From: CAZYBU01 sp964645775
GTDB lineage: Bacteria; Spirochaetota; UBA4802; UBA5550
Reading direction: 5' to 3'
Assembly: GCA_964645775.1 (NCBI GenBank)
Contig: CAZYBU010000016.1
Coordinates: 1-64,000 of the forward strand
Length of the DNA stretch: 64,000 nucleotides
The translations under genes and the position numbers were made by a program. The notes below the pieces were generated by a model that was not told where the DNA came from, ran no database searches, and worked only from the letters and a program-made list of their open reading frames with translations. Of this stretch, positions 17,971 through 26,163 are shown piece after piece (within the stretch, counting starts at the first letter, position 1; every line of letters begins with the position of its first letter).

Positions 17971-19128
17971 ATGTTCAAGCTCGAGGAAGAACGACCAGTA
18001 ACAACAGTGATTAAAGTCATTGGTGTAGGGGGAGCCGGGACGAACGCGGTCAACCGGATGATCGCGACCGGCATGAAAGGTGTCGAGTTCATCGTGGCGA
18101 ACACCGACATTCAGCAGCTCGGTGAAAGCCCGGCACAGAACAAGATTCAGCTTGGAAACAAGCTTACCCGGGGTCTGGGCGCAGGAGCGAATCCTGAGAT
18201 CGGACGAGAGGCGGCGAATGAGGACCGTGACAAAATTCAGAAGGCCATCAAGGGAGCCGACATGGTCTTTATCACCGCCGGAATGGGAGGCGGTACCGGG
18301 ACTGGAGCGGCTCCCATCGTCGCGGAAGTGGCGAGAGAAATTTCAGCTCTTACAGTCGGGGTTGTGACGAAGCCCTTCCGGGTAGAAGGGAAACAGCGGG
18401 CCATGCGGGCAGAGGAAGGTATAGCCAACCTGAAGCAGAAGGTGGATACTCTTATCACCATTCCGAATGACCTGCTGCTCAAGATCATCGACAAAAAGAC
18501 TCCCATCGAGGACGCTTTCAAACTGGCAGATGATGTTCTTCGTCAGGGTGTTCAGGGGATCGCTGATCTTATCATGGTGACCGGTCTGGTGAACGTCGAT
18601 TTCGCGGACGTCAAGACCGTCATGAAGGAGACCGGTGACGCGCTCATGGGTGTGGGAATCGGTTCGGGGGAGAACAAGGCACTGGATGCCACACAGATGG
18701 CCATCAACAGTCCTCTCCTGGAGGAGACAAGCATTGAAGGGGCCAAGGCTGTTCTTATCAATATCGCCGGAGGGAACGACCTTTCACTGCACGAGGTGAA
18801 CGAGGTAACGGAAGTGATTACCCGTCAGGTGGATACGGAAGCCAATATCATATTCGGTACCACCATAGACGCCGCCCTGGATGAGAGGGTGCGGGTAACG
18901 GTCATCGCCACAGGATTTGATAGAAAGCAGAACATATTGAAAAACGATGAGGTGAGTCCGCCATCCGGTACGTCTCTGACCCTGATTGAGGGTAAGAATG
19001 AACCTGTCCGGAAAAAGGTTCCTGTGGCGTCTCAGACATTTACCCTGGACTACGAGAAGAGAAGGAATCGGGAGCTGACACAGGAAGATCTGGATATCCC
19101 GACCTTTATTCGTAGAAAAATGGAGTAG
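17971..19128 (+). CDS. ftsZ: cell division GTPase FtsZ
   Basis: Tubulin homologue forming the Z-ring. The 385-aa protein has the nucleotide-binding VIGVGGAGTNAVNRM, the tubulin signature GMGGGTGTGAAP (near residue 108), the T7-type catalytic loop NVDFADVKTVM and a conserved C-terminal peptide (DIPTFIRRKME) that binds FtsA. GGGAGGG precedes the ATG. The 108-bp gap from ftsA suggests additional regulation. Confidence 0.98.
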   Translation: MFKLEEERPVTTVIKVIGVGGAGTNAVNRMIATGMKGVEFIVANTDIQQLGESPAQNKIQLGNKLTRGLGAGANPEIGREAANEDRDKIQKAIKGADMVFITAGMGGGTGTGAAPIVAEVAREISALTVGVVTKPFRVEGKQRAMRAEEGIANLKQKVDTLITIPNDLLLKIIDKKTPIEDAFKLADDVLRQGVQGIADLIMVTGLVNVDFADVKTVMKETGDALMGVGIGSGENKALDATQMAINSPLLEETSIEGAKAVLINIAGGNDLSLHEVNEVTEVITRQVDTEANIIFGTTIDAALDERVRVTVIATGFDRKQNILKNDEVSPPSGTSLTLIEGKNEPVRKKVPVASQTFTLDYEKRRNRELTQEDLDIPTFIRRKME

Positions 19129-19136
19129 TGCCGTGG

Positions 19137-19160
19137 TCCCGGCATATAAAACCGGGATTT
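19137..19160 (+). terminator. weak hairpin after ftsZ
   Basis: TCCCGG (19137-19142) pairs with CCGGGA (19152-19157), followed by TTTCT. The 9-nt loop and short T-run suggest only partial termination, so amgK-murU may be read through from ftsZ. Confidence 0.4.
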
Positions 19161-19167
19161 CTGGAAG

Positions 19168-20154
19168 ATGAGCGGTCATAGTTCTCTCCCCGGGTTCGTC
19201 CGGAATCATACGGGCGAACCCTTCACTCTTCTTCCCCTGGCCGGTGACGCCTCTGCCCGCCGCTATTTTCGCGTTAAAGGTCCGGCTGGAAGCTGTATCC
19301 TCTGCGTGGATGATACCTTCCCCGGCCCGGGGTCGAGGACCCTTCGCATGCTGGAACTCTACGCCGGAGAGGGCATCCCTGTGCCGGAGGTCCTGGATGC
19401 TGATGAAAAGACCCATTCCATCTATTTACGCGACCTCGGTGATGATTCCCTGGAATCCGTGGTCCGGTTAATATCGGATGAGGAGAGAGAGGCCCTCTAC
19501 GGGGAAATTATCGATATCCTGATACGCGTTCAGTCCATTCCCCTGGAGGAGGTATCCGACCTGGAACCTCTCGGCAGCGAGCGTTTTATCCGTGAATTTG
19601 AATTTTTCATCGAACATTTCCTCGACGGTTATCTGAAAGCGGATACGACCCCTCCTGAGAAAAGGGAACTGGAACGAAGTTTTCACCGAATCGCTTCTTA
19701 CCTCGAAAAGCCGGAGTTCTTCGTAACTTCCCACAGGGACTTCCACGCCCGGAATATTTTTATTCACCGTGGAAGGCCCTGGATCATAGATATTCAGGAT
19801 TCCATGCCGGGCCTACCCCTCTACGACGCGGCCTCCCTTCTCCGGGATTCCTATGTTACCCTGGAGGAGCGAACGCGGCAGGCGATTCTGGAGTATTATC
19901 GCCATGAGGCCCGGAGGATGGGTATTCTTGACCTTGATGACCGGTACTTTTATGATCTCTTTCTTCTATCCGCCTTTCAGAGAAACGTGAAGGCCCTGGG
20001 AACTTTCGGATATATGGTCTCCCGGCTCGGGAAAGATCATTTTCGGGAAGCGATTTCTCCCACTCTGGGATATCTGGAACGGTACGACCGGGAACATGAT
20101 CTGACCCGCCGGCCGTCCGAAATCATTCTAAAAATGGCCGGGAGGCTCGGGTGA
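19168..20154 (+). CDS. amgK: AmgK-like MurNAc/GlcNAc anomeric sugar kinase
   Basis: 328-aa phosphotransferase with the aminoglycoside-kinase fold. It shows LAGDASARRYFRV near residue 25 (nucleotide loop), HRDFHARNIF near residue 190 (Brenner catalytic motif) and IIDIQDSMPGLPLYDAASLLRD (metal-binding Asp and family motif) as in Pseudomonas AmgK, which phosphorylates MurNAc and GlcNAc at C1. It overlaps by 4 bp with a MurU-like uridylyltransferase, the known next step, which is strong support. The pathway would regenerate UDP-MurNAc without MurA/MurB. Direct adjacency to ftsZ is notable. Confidence 0.85.
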   Translation: MSGHSSLPGFVRNHTGEPFTLLPLAGDASARRYFRVKGPAGSCILCVDDTFPGPGSRTLRMLELYAGEGIPVPEVLDADEKTHSIYLRDLGDDSLESVVRLISDEEREALYGEIIDILIRVQSIPLEEVSDLEPLGSERFIREFEFFIEHFLDGYLKADTTPPEKRELERSFHRIASYLEKPEFFVTSHRDFHARNIFIHRGRPWIIDIQDSMPGLPLYDAASLLRDSYVTLEERTRQAILEYYRHEARRMGILDLDDRYFYDLFLLSAFQRNVKALGTFGYMVSRLGKDHFREAISPTLGYLERYDREHDLTRRPSEIILKMAGRLG

Positions 20155-20870
20155 AGGCCTTTCTCATGGCCGCCGGTTTCGGTAACCGGCTACGTCCCCT
20201 GACGGACGACAGGCCCAAGCCACTTGTGGAGGCGGCCGGCTATCCCCTGATGGTGTGGGCCCTGGCGCTGCTTCGGGAGGCGGGGATAGATCAGGTTATC
20301 TGCAATCTCCATTACAGGGGAGAACAGGTGGCCGATTTTCTGGAGAGGAACAGATACTTCGGCTTTACCTTCCACTTCTCCTGGGAAGAGGATATCCTTG
20401 GAACGGGGGGAGGGCTTTATAACTGCCTCGACTTTCTGGATAACGAGACCCTGGTCATAAACAGTGATATCATTACCGATCTTTACCTTGCTCCGATACT
20501 TGAGAAAAGGGATATCTCACGTGTGGTTCTTGCTCCCGCGGAGGGGAAAAGGGCCACGGTCTCCGTGATGGACGACCGGGTCGTCGATTTTCGGGGCGTG
20601 CTTGGCCGCGGTGTCGATCCTGCGCATGATTACATGGGGGTCGCTTTCCTTACCGGGGAGATTTACCCCCTTCTTCGACCGGAATGTTCAAGTATTGTTT
20701 TCACGGGATATACCGGGTTGGCCGAAAGGGGCAGGCTTGCGTACCATGAACACCGGGGCCTCTGGCTGGACGCCGGAACACCGGAGAGTATTCAAAGGGC
20801 CGAAACAATCCTCCTGGAAAGACCGGAGCTGCTGGACCGGGTATCTACCGTCCTGGGGAAGGTTCGATAA
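20151..20870 (+). CDS. murU: MurU-like MurNAc-1-phosphate uridylyltransferase
   Basis: 239-aa nucleotidyltransferase of the GT-A-like NTP-transferase family. It has the signature AAGFGNRLRPLTDDRPKPLV at the N-terminus, ILGTGGGLYNCL near residue 83 and INSDII (metal-binding Asp). The length equals that of MurU, which makes UDP-MurNAc from MurNAc-1-P, and is shorter than that of typical glucose-1-P thymidylyltransferases. It is translationally coupled to amgK (start GTG). The last 26 bp overlap the 3' end of the convergent OmpA-like gene. Confidence 0.85.
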   Translation: MKAFLMAAGFGNRLRPLTDDRPKPLVEAAGYPLMVWALALLREAGIDQVICNLHYRGEQVADFLERNRYFGFTFHFSWEEDILGTGGGLYNCLDFLDNETLVINSDIITDLYLAPILEKRDISRVVLAPAEGKRATVSVMDDRVVDFRGVLGRGVDPAHDYMGVAFLTGEIYPLLRPECSSIVFTGYTGLAERGRLAYHEHRGLWLDAGTPESIQRAETILLERPELLDRVSTVLGKVR

Positions 20871-22605
20871 ACCGGATTCGCACCCTCCTGTTGATCCGGT
20901 TGGCGTAGGGTGAAATCTCCTTTTTGAGAGGAAACTTTTCCCCGGCCGCGATGACGACCAGCCGGTCCCGGTCCACCCCTTCCTTCTCAAGAAATCGGGC
21001 CACCGCCGCGGCCCTTTCACGGCTCAGTTTACGGTTGGTTTTACTGTCACCCCTCAGATCTGTGTGACCGGCTATACGGACCATGATACCGGGGTTCCCT
21101 TTCATGAAGGCGGCCGCCTTGTAGAGCATCGGATAGTACTTCGGATCGATTCTGTCTGAATTCCCGGGGAAGTATATGGTCTCTATCGCAAAAGGTGGTT
21201 TGACCGTCGGCCCGTCCGGTTTCTCCGCCAGCGATTCTCGACTCCTGTAATCCGGTTTTTCTCTGTCTCGGCTCCTGTAATCCGGTTGCCCCCTCTCCTC
21301 TCTGTCATATTGGTCGATTTCCGGTCGTCGCACGATGGCACGGGAGGTTTCTCCTTCCGGTATAAGGTCAATGTGATAACGGGTTATGCCGTCCGGATCG
21401 ACCCGGAGGGTGTCTGTGAACTTTTTGTATCCATCGGCGTCGATCCCGACGCGAAGCCATCTGAGGTCTTCCTCCAGGGAAAGGCGGAGGTGTCCGTTCC
21501 TGTCAGTCGTTTCCGGATAGTTTCTGTGGGGAACATCCACGGGGCTCGCTCCCCGTATCAATCCCACCTCCACATTGGCCCGTACCGGGTTGCCCGTACT
21601 CCGGTTAAAGACCGTCAGTTCCAGAACGTCCCTGTCACGGTCTGCCGGAATGTCTCTGCCGGAAATCTCCCTTTCAGGGATATCCCTGTCGGACTTTCCT
21701 GAGAACTCCCGTGTGACGGTTAGGGAGTAGGGGGCGTAATAGATATCGTACCGGCCCAGTCCGCCGAAACGGTTAGAAGAAAAGAAGATGCGTGATCCTC
21801 CCAAAGAGGCGAACACCTCATGGGCCGAGGTGTTTATATCGGGACCCAGGTTTACGGGATCACCCCAGCTTCCCCTCTGCCAGGGTATGAAGTAGAGGTC
21901 CCAGCCGCCGTATCCTCCCTCCCTCTGGGAGGAGAGGAAGTAACCTTTTCCGTCGGGGGTGGGGATGAGGGTCATGTCGTAGTTTCCGGTGTTTACCGGT
22001 TCTGGGAGTGTTTTAACGTCGGTGAATATCCCTCCCCGGAACCGGGCGGACATGACCCGTGCTCCTTTAAGATAGCGGTAAGGCCAACGGGTAAAATAGA
22101 TATGTTCCTTGTCCGGGCTCAGGGCGGGAGAGCGCTCGTTGTAGATGGTGTTGACCTCTCCCTGGAGCGGTACCGGGCGGGTCCAGCTCCCGCCCTTCCG
22201 ATGGGAGATGAAGATATCATAGGTGATCCGTTCGTTGCCGTCGGCCGTACGGGATGGGCGCACGCTTCCCGGCCTGTCGGAAGAGAAGACTATGGTCTGA
22301 CCGTCCGGGGTGATAAAGGGGGTCTCGTCATTATAATCGGAATTCAGCTCTTTGAAGAGCCTGGGCTTTGTCCATCGGCCTCCCCGGTACTCGCTTATAT
22401 ACAGGTTGTGCACCTTTTCGTCAGGCAGGCGGGAGTTAAAGATCAGGGTTTTCCCGTCACGGGTCACGGAGGGATAAAAGTCGTCTCCAATGGTGTTGAG
22501 GGGAAACCCGGCATTAACGGGACGGACAGTTTCCGAACCGAGGGAGAGCGTAAAGATCAGCAGAAAAATAAGTATCGGCAAATGGATGCTTTTCAGGATG
22601 TTCAA
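20845..22605 (-). CDS. PD40 beta-propeller protein with C-terminal OmpA domain
   Basis: 586-aa envelope protein. A signal peptide (residues 1-24) is followed by several WD40-like PD40 repeats (DDFYPSVTRDGKTLIFNS, ETPFITPDGQTIVFSSDRPG, ERSPALSPDKEHIYFTR), a short Ig/CNA-like segment with an Arg/Asp-rich linker, and an OmpA peptidoglycan-binding domain (from about residue 475, with IAGHTDLRGDSKTNRKLSRERA). It probably anchors the outer membrane to the cell wall. The start is a TTG with GAGGT upstream. The linker carries RDREKPDYRSRE-like repeats. The gene faces amgK-murU convergently with a 26-bp overlap. Confidence 0.85.
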   Translation of the reverse strand: MNILKSIHLPILIFLLIFTLSLGSETVRPVNAGFPLNTIGDDFYPSVTRDGKTLIFNSRLPDEKVHNLYISEYRGGRWTKPRLFKELNSDYNDETPFITPDGQTIVFSSDRPGSVRPSRTADGNERITYDIFISHRKGGSWTRPVPLQGEVNTIYNERSPALSPDKEHIYFTRWPYRYLKGARVMSARFRGGIFTDVKTLPEPVNTGNYDMTLIPTPDGKGYFLSSQREGGYGGWDLYFIPWQRGSWGDPVNLGPDINTSAHEVFASLGGSRIFFSSNRFGGLGRYDIYYAPYSLTVTREFSGKSDRDIPEREISGRDIPADRDRDVLELTVFNRSTGNPVRANVEVGLIRGASPVDVPHRNYPETTDRNGHLRLSLEEDLRWLRVGIDADGYKKFTDTLRVDPDGITRYHIDLIPEGETSRAIVRRPEIDQYDREERGQPDYRSRDREKPDYRSRESLAEKPDGPTVKPPFAIETIYFPGNSDRIDPKYYPMLYKAAAFMKGNPGIMVRIAGHTDLRGDSKTNRKLSRERAAAVARFLEKEGVDRDRLVVIAAGEKFPLKKEISPYANRINRRVRIRFIEPSPGR

Positions 22606-22697
22606 AGCGATTGTACCTCACAGTGTAACCTGTCTTATGCGAAACATGAACAGGGTATCATGCAGAGCGGACCTGAGGCAAGAAATATACTAATTTT

Positions 22698-22725
22698 TCG
22701 ACATTTAGGGACCGAAAAGTATAAA
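22698..22725 (+). promoter_or_regulatory. candidate promoter of the outer-membrane protein at 22746
   Basis: TCGACA (22698-22703, five of six consensus bases) and TATAAA (22720-22725) are spaced by 16 bp. The site lies in the divergent gap 22606-22745, just before the gene's AGGAGG. Confidence 0.5.
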
Positions 22726-22745
22726 TGTATACGCAGGAGGAGCGC

Positions 22746-23546
22746 ATGTCCCGGGGTTTCGCAGGTAAAATCATTTCCATCGCAATTATTATAGCCTTCG
22801 CGGCTGTCATGGCGCCGGGTCAGGAGTCCTATGAGGACTACAACGACAGGAGAAACTATGACCGCCGGGATTCCGCGCGCAGGGATAAACCTCTCTCCGA
22901 GCTTCGTCCGGGAGAGGAGGATAATCTTCTCGATGACCTGAGAGGCGCGGTGCGGGACGAGATAGATCGGAGTATCAGCAAAGACAGGGTGGAGAAGCGG
23001 AAGACCGTGGACCGTGATAGCCTTATCAGGGATGTCAAGACCATCGTCAAGGAAGAGATCGAGGACGCCATTAATCTTAAAAGCAAGACCTACCTGGCCC
23101 CTCATACCATCGAGATGGGAGGATTCATCTCCCTGCAGACCTACGGTCTGGAAGGAAGCGCCTCGGATTACAACTTTATAATAAAGGTTTACCCCATATT
23201 CTTTTACTTTCTTCATAAGAACATAGCCCTGGGGATAAAGGGAGAGTCGGAGTTCAACATCACTACCGGTGATATTAACTTCAGCGTGGGCCTGGGACCC
23301 CAGTTTGTCTTCGGCCTGGGCCCCAGACAACAGGTCCTTTTTTACACCAATGTCTTCGTCGGTGTCAGCATGAACCAGGGAAACTTCGGCTGGCGTTTCT
23401 CCAATGAACTCGGTATCAAGATCGTCCTCACCCGCGGAGTGCTTCTTAACATTGGAGTCACCCTGGCCTTCGACACCGGAGGACAGGCAGTCACGGGTTT
23501 TGAGAATATCATCATCCCCGGCGTCGGCATCACGGCCTACTTCTGA
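22746..23546 (+). CDS. outer-membrane beta-barrel protein with charged N-terminal linker
   Basis: 266-aa protein, start at ATG 22746 because AGGAGG lies directly upstream; an earlier ATG at 22725 has no ribosome binding site. It has a signal peptide (about 1-27), a highly charged Asp/Arg-rich segment with helix-forming repeats (DDLRGAVRDEIDRSISKDRVEKRK) to about residue 115, and a C-terminal barrel (GGFISLQTYGLEGS, FSVGLGPQFVFGLG) ending in GVGITAYF. No family recognised. It lies between the OmpA-like gene and namZ, so an envelope role is likely. Confidence 0.65.
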   Translation: MSRGFAGKIISIAIIIAFAAVMAPGQESYEDYNDRRNYDRRDSARRDKPLSELRPGEEDNLLDDLRGAVRDEIDRSISKDRVEKRKTVDRDSLIRDVKTIVKEEIEDAINLKSKTYLAPHTIEMGGFISLQTYGLEGSASDYNFIIKVYPIFFYFLHKNIALGIKGESEFNITTGDINFSVGLGPQFVFGLGPRQQVLFYTNVFVGVSMNQGNFGWRFSNELGIKIVLTRGVLLNIGVTLAFDTGGQAVTGFENIIIPGVGITAYF

Positions 23547-23558
23547 TACAATCTTTTC

Positions 23559-24713
23559 ATGGTTGAGACCGGCCTTTCACGATTTATCCGGGAAGAGACA
23601 GGTTCCCGGCCCATCTCTTCGGCCCTGGTAACGAACCAGAGCTCGATTCTGCCCGATTTCCGTTATTCCTGGCAGGTACTCTCCCATGCGGGTTTCAACC
23701 TCGCGCGCCTCTTCTCCCCGGAACACGGTCTTTTCGGCGTGGAACAGGACCAGGTCCCTGTCCTGGAGGAGGCGAGGATATCCCTCCCTGTTACATGTTT
23801 GTATGGAAAGGAAGAGTCCTCCCTGAGGCCCCGGCCGGAGGATATCGAAGGGATCGATCGGGTCATCTTCGATATTCAGGACGTGGGCAGCCGCTACTAC
23901 ACCTATCTGCAGACCCTGATCATTTTCATGGAGGCACTTTCCGGTACCGGTATCGAGCTTGTGGTTCTCGACAGGCCCAATCCTCTCGGTGGGGAGATGA
24001 TCGAAGGACCCGGCCTGGAACCGGAGTTTCGTTCATTTGTGGGATACCTGCCCGTTACCCCCCGTCACGGACTGACGGCCGGGGAATACGCTCTTTTGGC
24101 TTTGGAGTATCTGAATTTGGACTGTGATCTCAGGGTGGTGACCATGAGAGGCTGGGACCGTTCCATGACTTTCCGGGATACCGGCCTTCCCTGGGTGCCT
24201 CCCTCTCCCAACATGCCGACCCCGGAGACGGCCCTGGTCTATCCCGGAGGGTGTCTTCTTGAGGGCACGAGCCTGAGTGAGGGGAGGGGAACTGCCACTC
24301 CCTTCCAGGTTGCCGGTTCGCCCGGGCTTGATTCCGGGCGGCTTATCCGTGACATGGAGAAATGGAACCTCCGCGGCGTGGTATGGCGTCCCCTTCTCTT
24401 CCGGCCCCAGTTTAACAAGCACGCCGGGAAACTCTGCCAGGGAGTCGGCATCCATCCTGCTGACCCCTCTTTTAAACCCTTCGAGACCTATGTGGCCCTG
24501 GTTCACGCGGCCTTCAGGCAGGATACCCTTCACTTCACCCGGGACGTATACGAGTTTAACAGCGTACATCCTGCCTTTGACCTGTTAACCGGAAGCGGAA
24601 CCATTCGGGAACTCATCGAGTCGGGCGCCGGTCCCTCTGAGATACGTGAAACCTGGAGAGAAAGCGAAAAGTCCTTTATGGAATTCAGGCGGCCTTTTCT
24701 CCTGTACTCATGA
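23559..24713 (+). CDS. namZ: exo-beta-N-acetylmuramidase NamZ-like (DUF1343)
   Basis: 384-aa DUF1343 protein. Known members (Bacillus YbbC/NamZ) release MurNAc from the non-reducing end of peptidoglycan fragments. Family blocks are VTNQSSI, RLFSPEHGLFG (near residue 52), FDIQDVGSRYYTYLQT, VLDRPNPLGG, PNMPTPETALVYPGGCLLEGTSLSEGRGT and the C-terminal half with FKPFETY. There is no signal peptide, and the in-frame sequence upstream reaches a stop without one, so the enzyme is predicted to be cytoplasmic, unlike secreted NamZ. It is followed by a sodium:solute symporter, suggesting uptake of a MurNAc-containing saccharide. Confidence 0.87.
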   Translation: MVETGLSRFIREETGSRPISSALVTNQSSILPDFRYSWQVLSHAGFNLARLFSPEHGLFGVEQDQVPVLEEARISLPVTCLYGKEESSLRPRPEDIEGIDRVIFDIQDVGSRYYTYLQTLIIFMEALSGTGIELVVLDRPNPLGGEMIEGPGLEPEFRSFVGYLPVTPRHGLTAGEYALLALEYLNLDCDLRVVTMRGWDRSMTFRDTGLPWVPPSPNMPTPETALVYPGGCLLEGTSLSEGRGTATPFQVAGSPGLDSGRLIRDMEKWNLRGVVWRPLLFRPQFNKHAGKLCQGVGIHPADPSFKPFETYVALVHAAFRQDTLHFTRDVYEFNSVHPAFDLLTGSGTIRELIESGAGPSEIRETWRESEKSFMEFRRPFLLYS

Positions 24714-24732
24714 GAGTCTATCCGGAGGAAGT

Positions 24733-26163
24733 ATGACGATCGAGATAACAATCATCCTGATCTACCTCGTGGGAGTCAATATCATTGCACTCCGGAGTTC
24801 CCGGGTCAGGAACATGGCCGATTATTTTCTCGGGGGCCGCTCTATCCACTGGGCTCCGGCCGCCCTCTCCATTGTTGCCACGGAGACAAGCACTCTTACC
24901 TTTATTTCTATCCCGGGCCTGGCCTACAGTAAGGGGATCGGCTTTCTCCAGCTGGCCGCCGGGTACATCATAGGCAGGATACTTGTCGCGCTCATTCTGG
25001 TACCGGGCTATTTCCGGGGAGAGCTTTCCAGCACCTACGGATTCTTAAGGGAACGCTTCGGTCCCGTTTCCATGCGGGCTGCCTCACTGGTCTTCATGGT
25101 GACCCGCCTCCTGGCTGACAGTGTCCGCCTCTTTGCCACGGCTATCCCCCTCTCACTTCTGACGGGCTGGGAAATGAAATGGTGCATCGGTCTGATTGCC
25201 GCGGCTACCATTCTTTATACCCTTTACGGCGGGCTGAAGGCCGTGATCGTGGCTGACAGTATCCAGATGGTACTCTACGTGGTAAGCGGTATCGCTGCGA
25301 TCGTCTTTATCCTTTCCGTAAGTGGAACGGGTATGGCCGGTCTAATGGAAAAGGTTCCGGGGAATCTGCTTGAAGCGGTGACCCTTGACGCTGGCCAGGG
25401 TCTTTTCGCGGGATACACCCTGCTGACCGGCCTGGTTGGCGGGGCCTTTCTCTCCTTCGCTTCCCACGGGACAGACCATCTCCTGGTCCAGAGGCTCCTC
25501 TCATGCCGGGACCGGGAAAACGCCAGAGTGGCCGTGGTGGCCAGCGGACTTATCATCTTTGTGCAGTTTGGCCTCTTTCTTTTTCTCGGACTTCTGATCC
25601 ATGCTTTCCTGGGAGGCCAGCATTTCCAGTCGCCTGACCGGGTTATGCCCTTTTTTATTACGGAACATCTTCCCGCCGGTCTGGGCGGCCTGATGCTGGC
25701 CGGGGTCTTTGCCGCCGCCATGAGTTCTCTCAGTTCCTCGATTAACTCCCTGGCCTCGTCCACAGTTTACGATCTGCTTCCCGGGAAGATGAGTGAGAGA
25801 ATCGGAATGGGCCTTTCACGGGTAACGGCCGTGGGCTGGACCGCTCTTTTGACCGGGAGCGCCCTTCTCTTTACCGGGACTACCACACCCCTGGTGGAGA
25901 TCGGTCTCGGCATCGCCTCGGTCACCTACGGAGGAATACTCGGAGTATTTGCCGTGGCCCGTTCTTCATGGAGGGTGAGAGAGAGATCGGTCCTGGCCGG
26001 CCTTCTCGTGAGTGTCGGTATTCTTTTCTTCGTGGCGACATCCACGGAAATTTTCTGGACCTGGTACGTCCCCCTGGGAGGAGCTGTTTGCCTGATCGTT
26101 ACTTTCTTCATCGAGGCGATACAGAGAATTTTTTTCAGGAGTGAGGACGGGTGTCTTCGATAA
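24733..26163 (+). CDS. sodium:solute symporter (SSS family), candidate MurNAc or amino-sugar importer
   Basis: 476-aa inner-membrane protein with about 13 hydrophobic helices. The start at 24733 has GGAGGAAG just upstream. SSS features are SRRVRN/ADYFLGGRS at the N-terminus (here VRNMADYFLGGRSIHW), ATETSTLTFISIPGLAY and the GGAFLSFASHGTDHLLVQRLLS block. The 19-bp distance to namZ implies co-transcription. A sodium symporter of this type has been linked with MurNAc uptake in Tannerella, so a similar substrate is plausible, but the substrate is inference only. The 3' end overlaps the convergent regulator gene by 29 bp. Confidence 0.82.
   Translation: MTIEITIILIYLVGVNIIALRSSRVRNMADYFLGGRSIHWAPAALSIVATETSTLTFISIPGLAYSKGIGFLQLAAGYIIGRILVALILVPGYFRGELSSTYGFLRERFGPVSMRAASLVFMVTRLLADSVRLFATAIPLSLLTGWEMKWCIGLIAAATILYTLYGGLKAVIVADSIQMVLYVVSGIAAIVFILSVSGTGMAGLMEKVPGNLLEAVTLDAGQGLFAGYTLLTGLVGGAFLSFASHGTDHLLVQRLLSCRDRENARVAVVASGLIIFVQFGLFLFLGLLIHAFLGGQHFQSPDRVMPFFITEHLPAGLGGLMLAGVFAAAMSSLSSSINSLASSTVYDLLPGKMSERIGMGLSRVTAVGWTALLTGSALLFTGTTTPLVEIGLGIASVTYGGILGVFAVARSSWRVRERSVLAGLLVSVGILFFVATSTEIFWTWYVPLGGAVCLIVTFFIEAIQRIFFRSEDGCLR

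Noticed and set aside
21820..22794. 324-codon plus-strand frame opposite the OmpA/PD40 gene
   Set aside because: Antisense of the PD40 repeats; it runs across the divergent promoter region and has no signal or domain.
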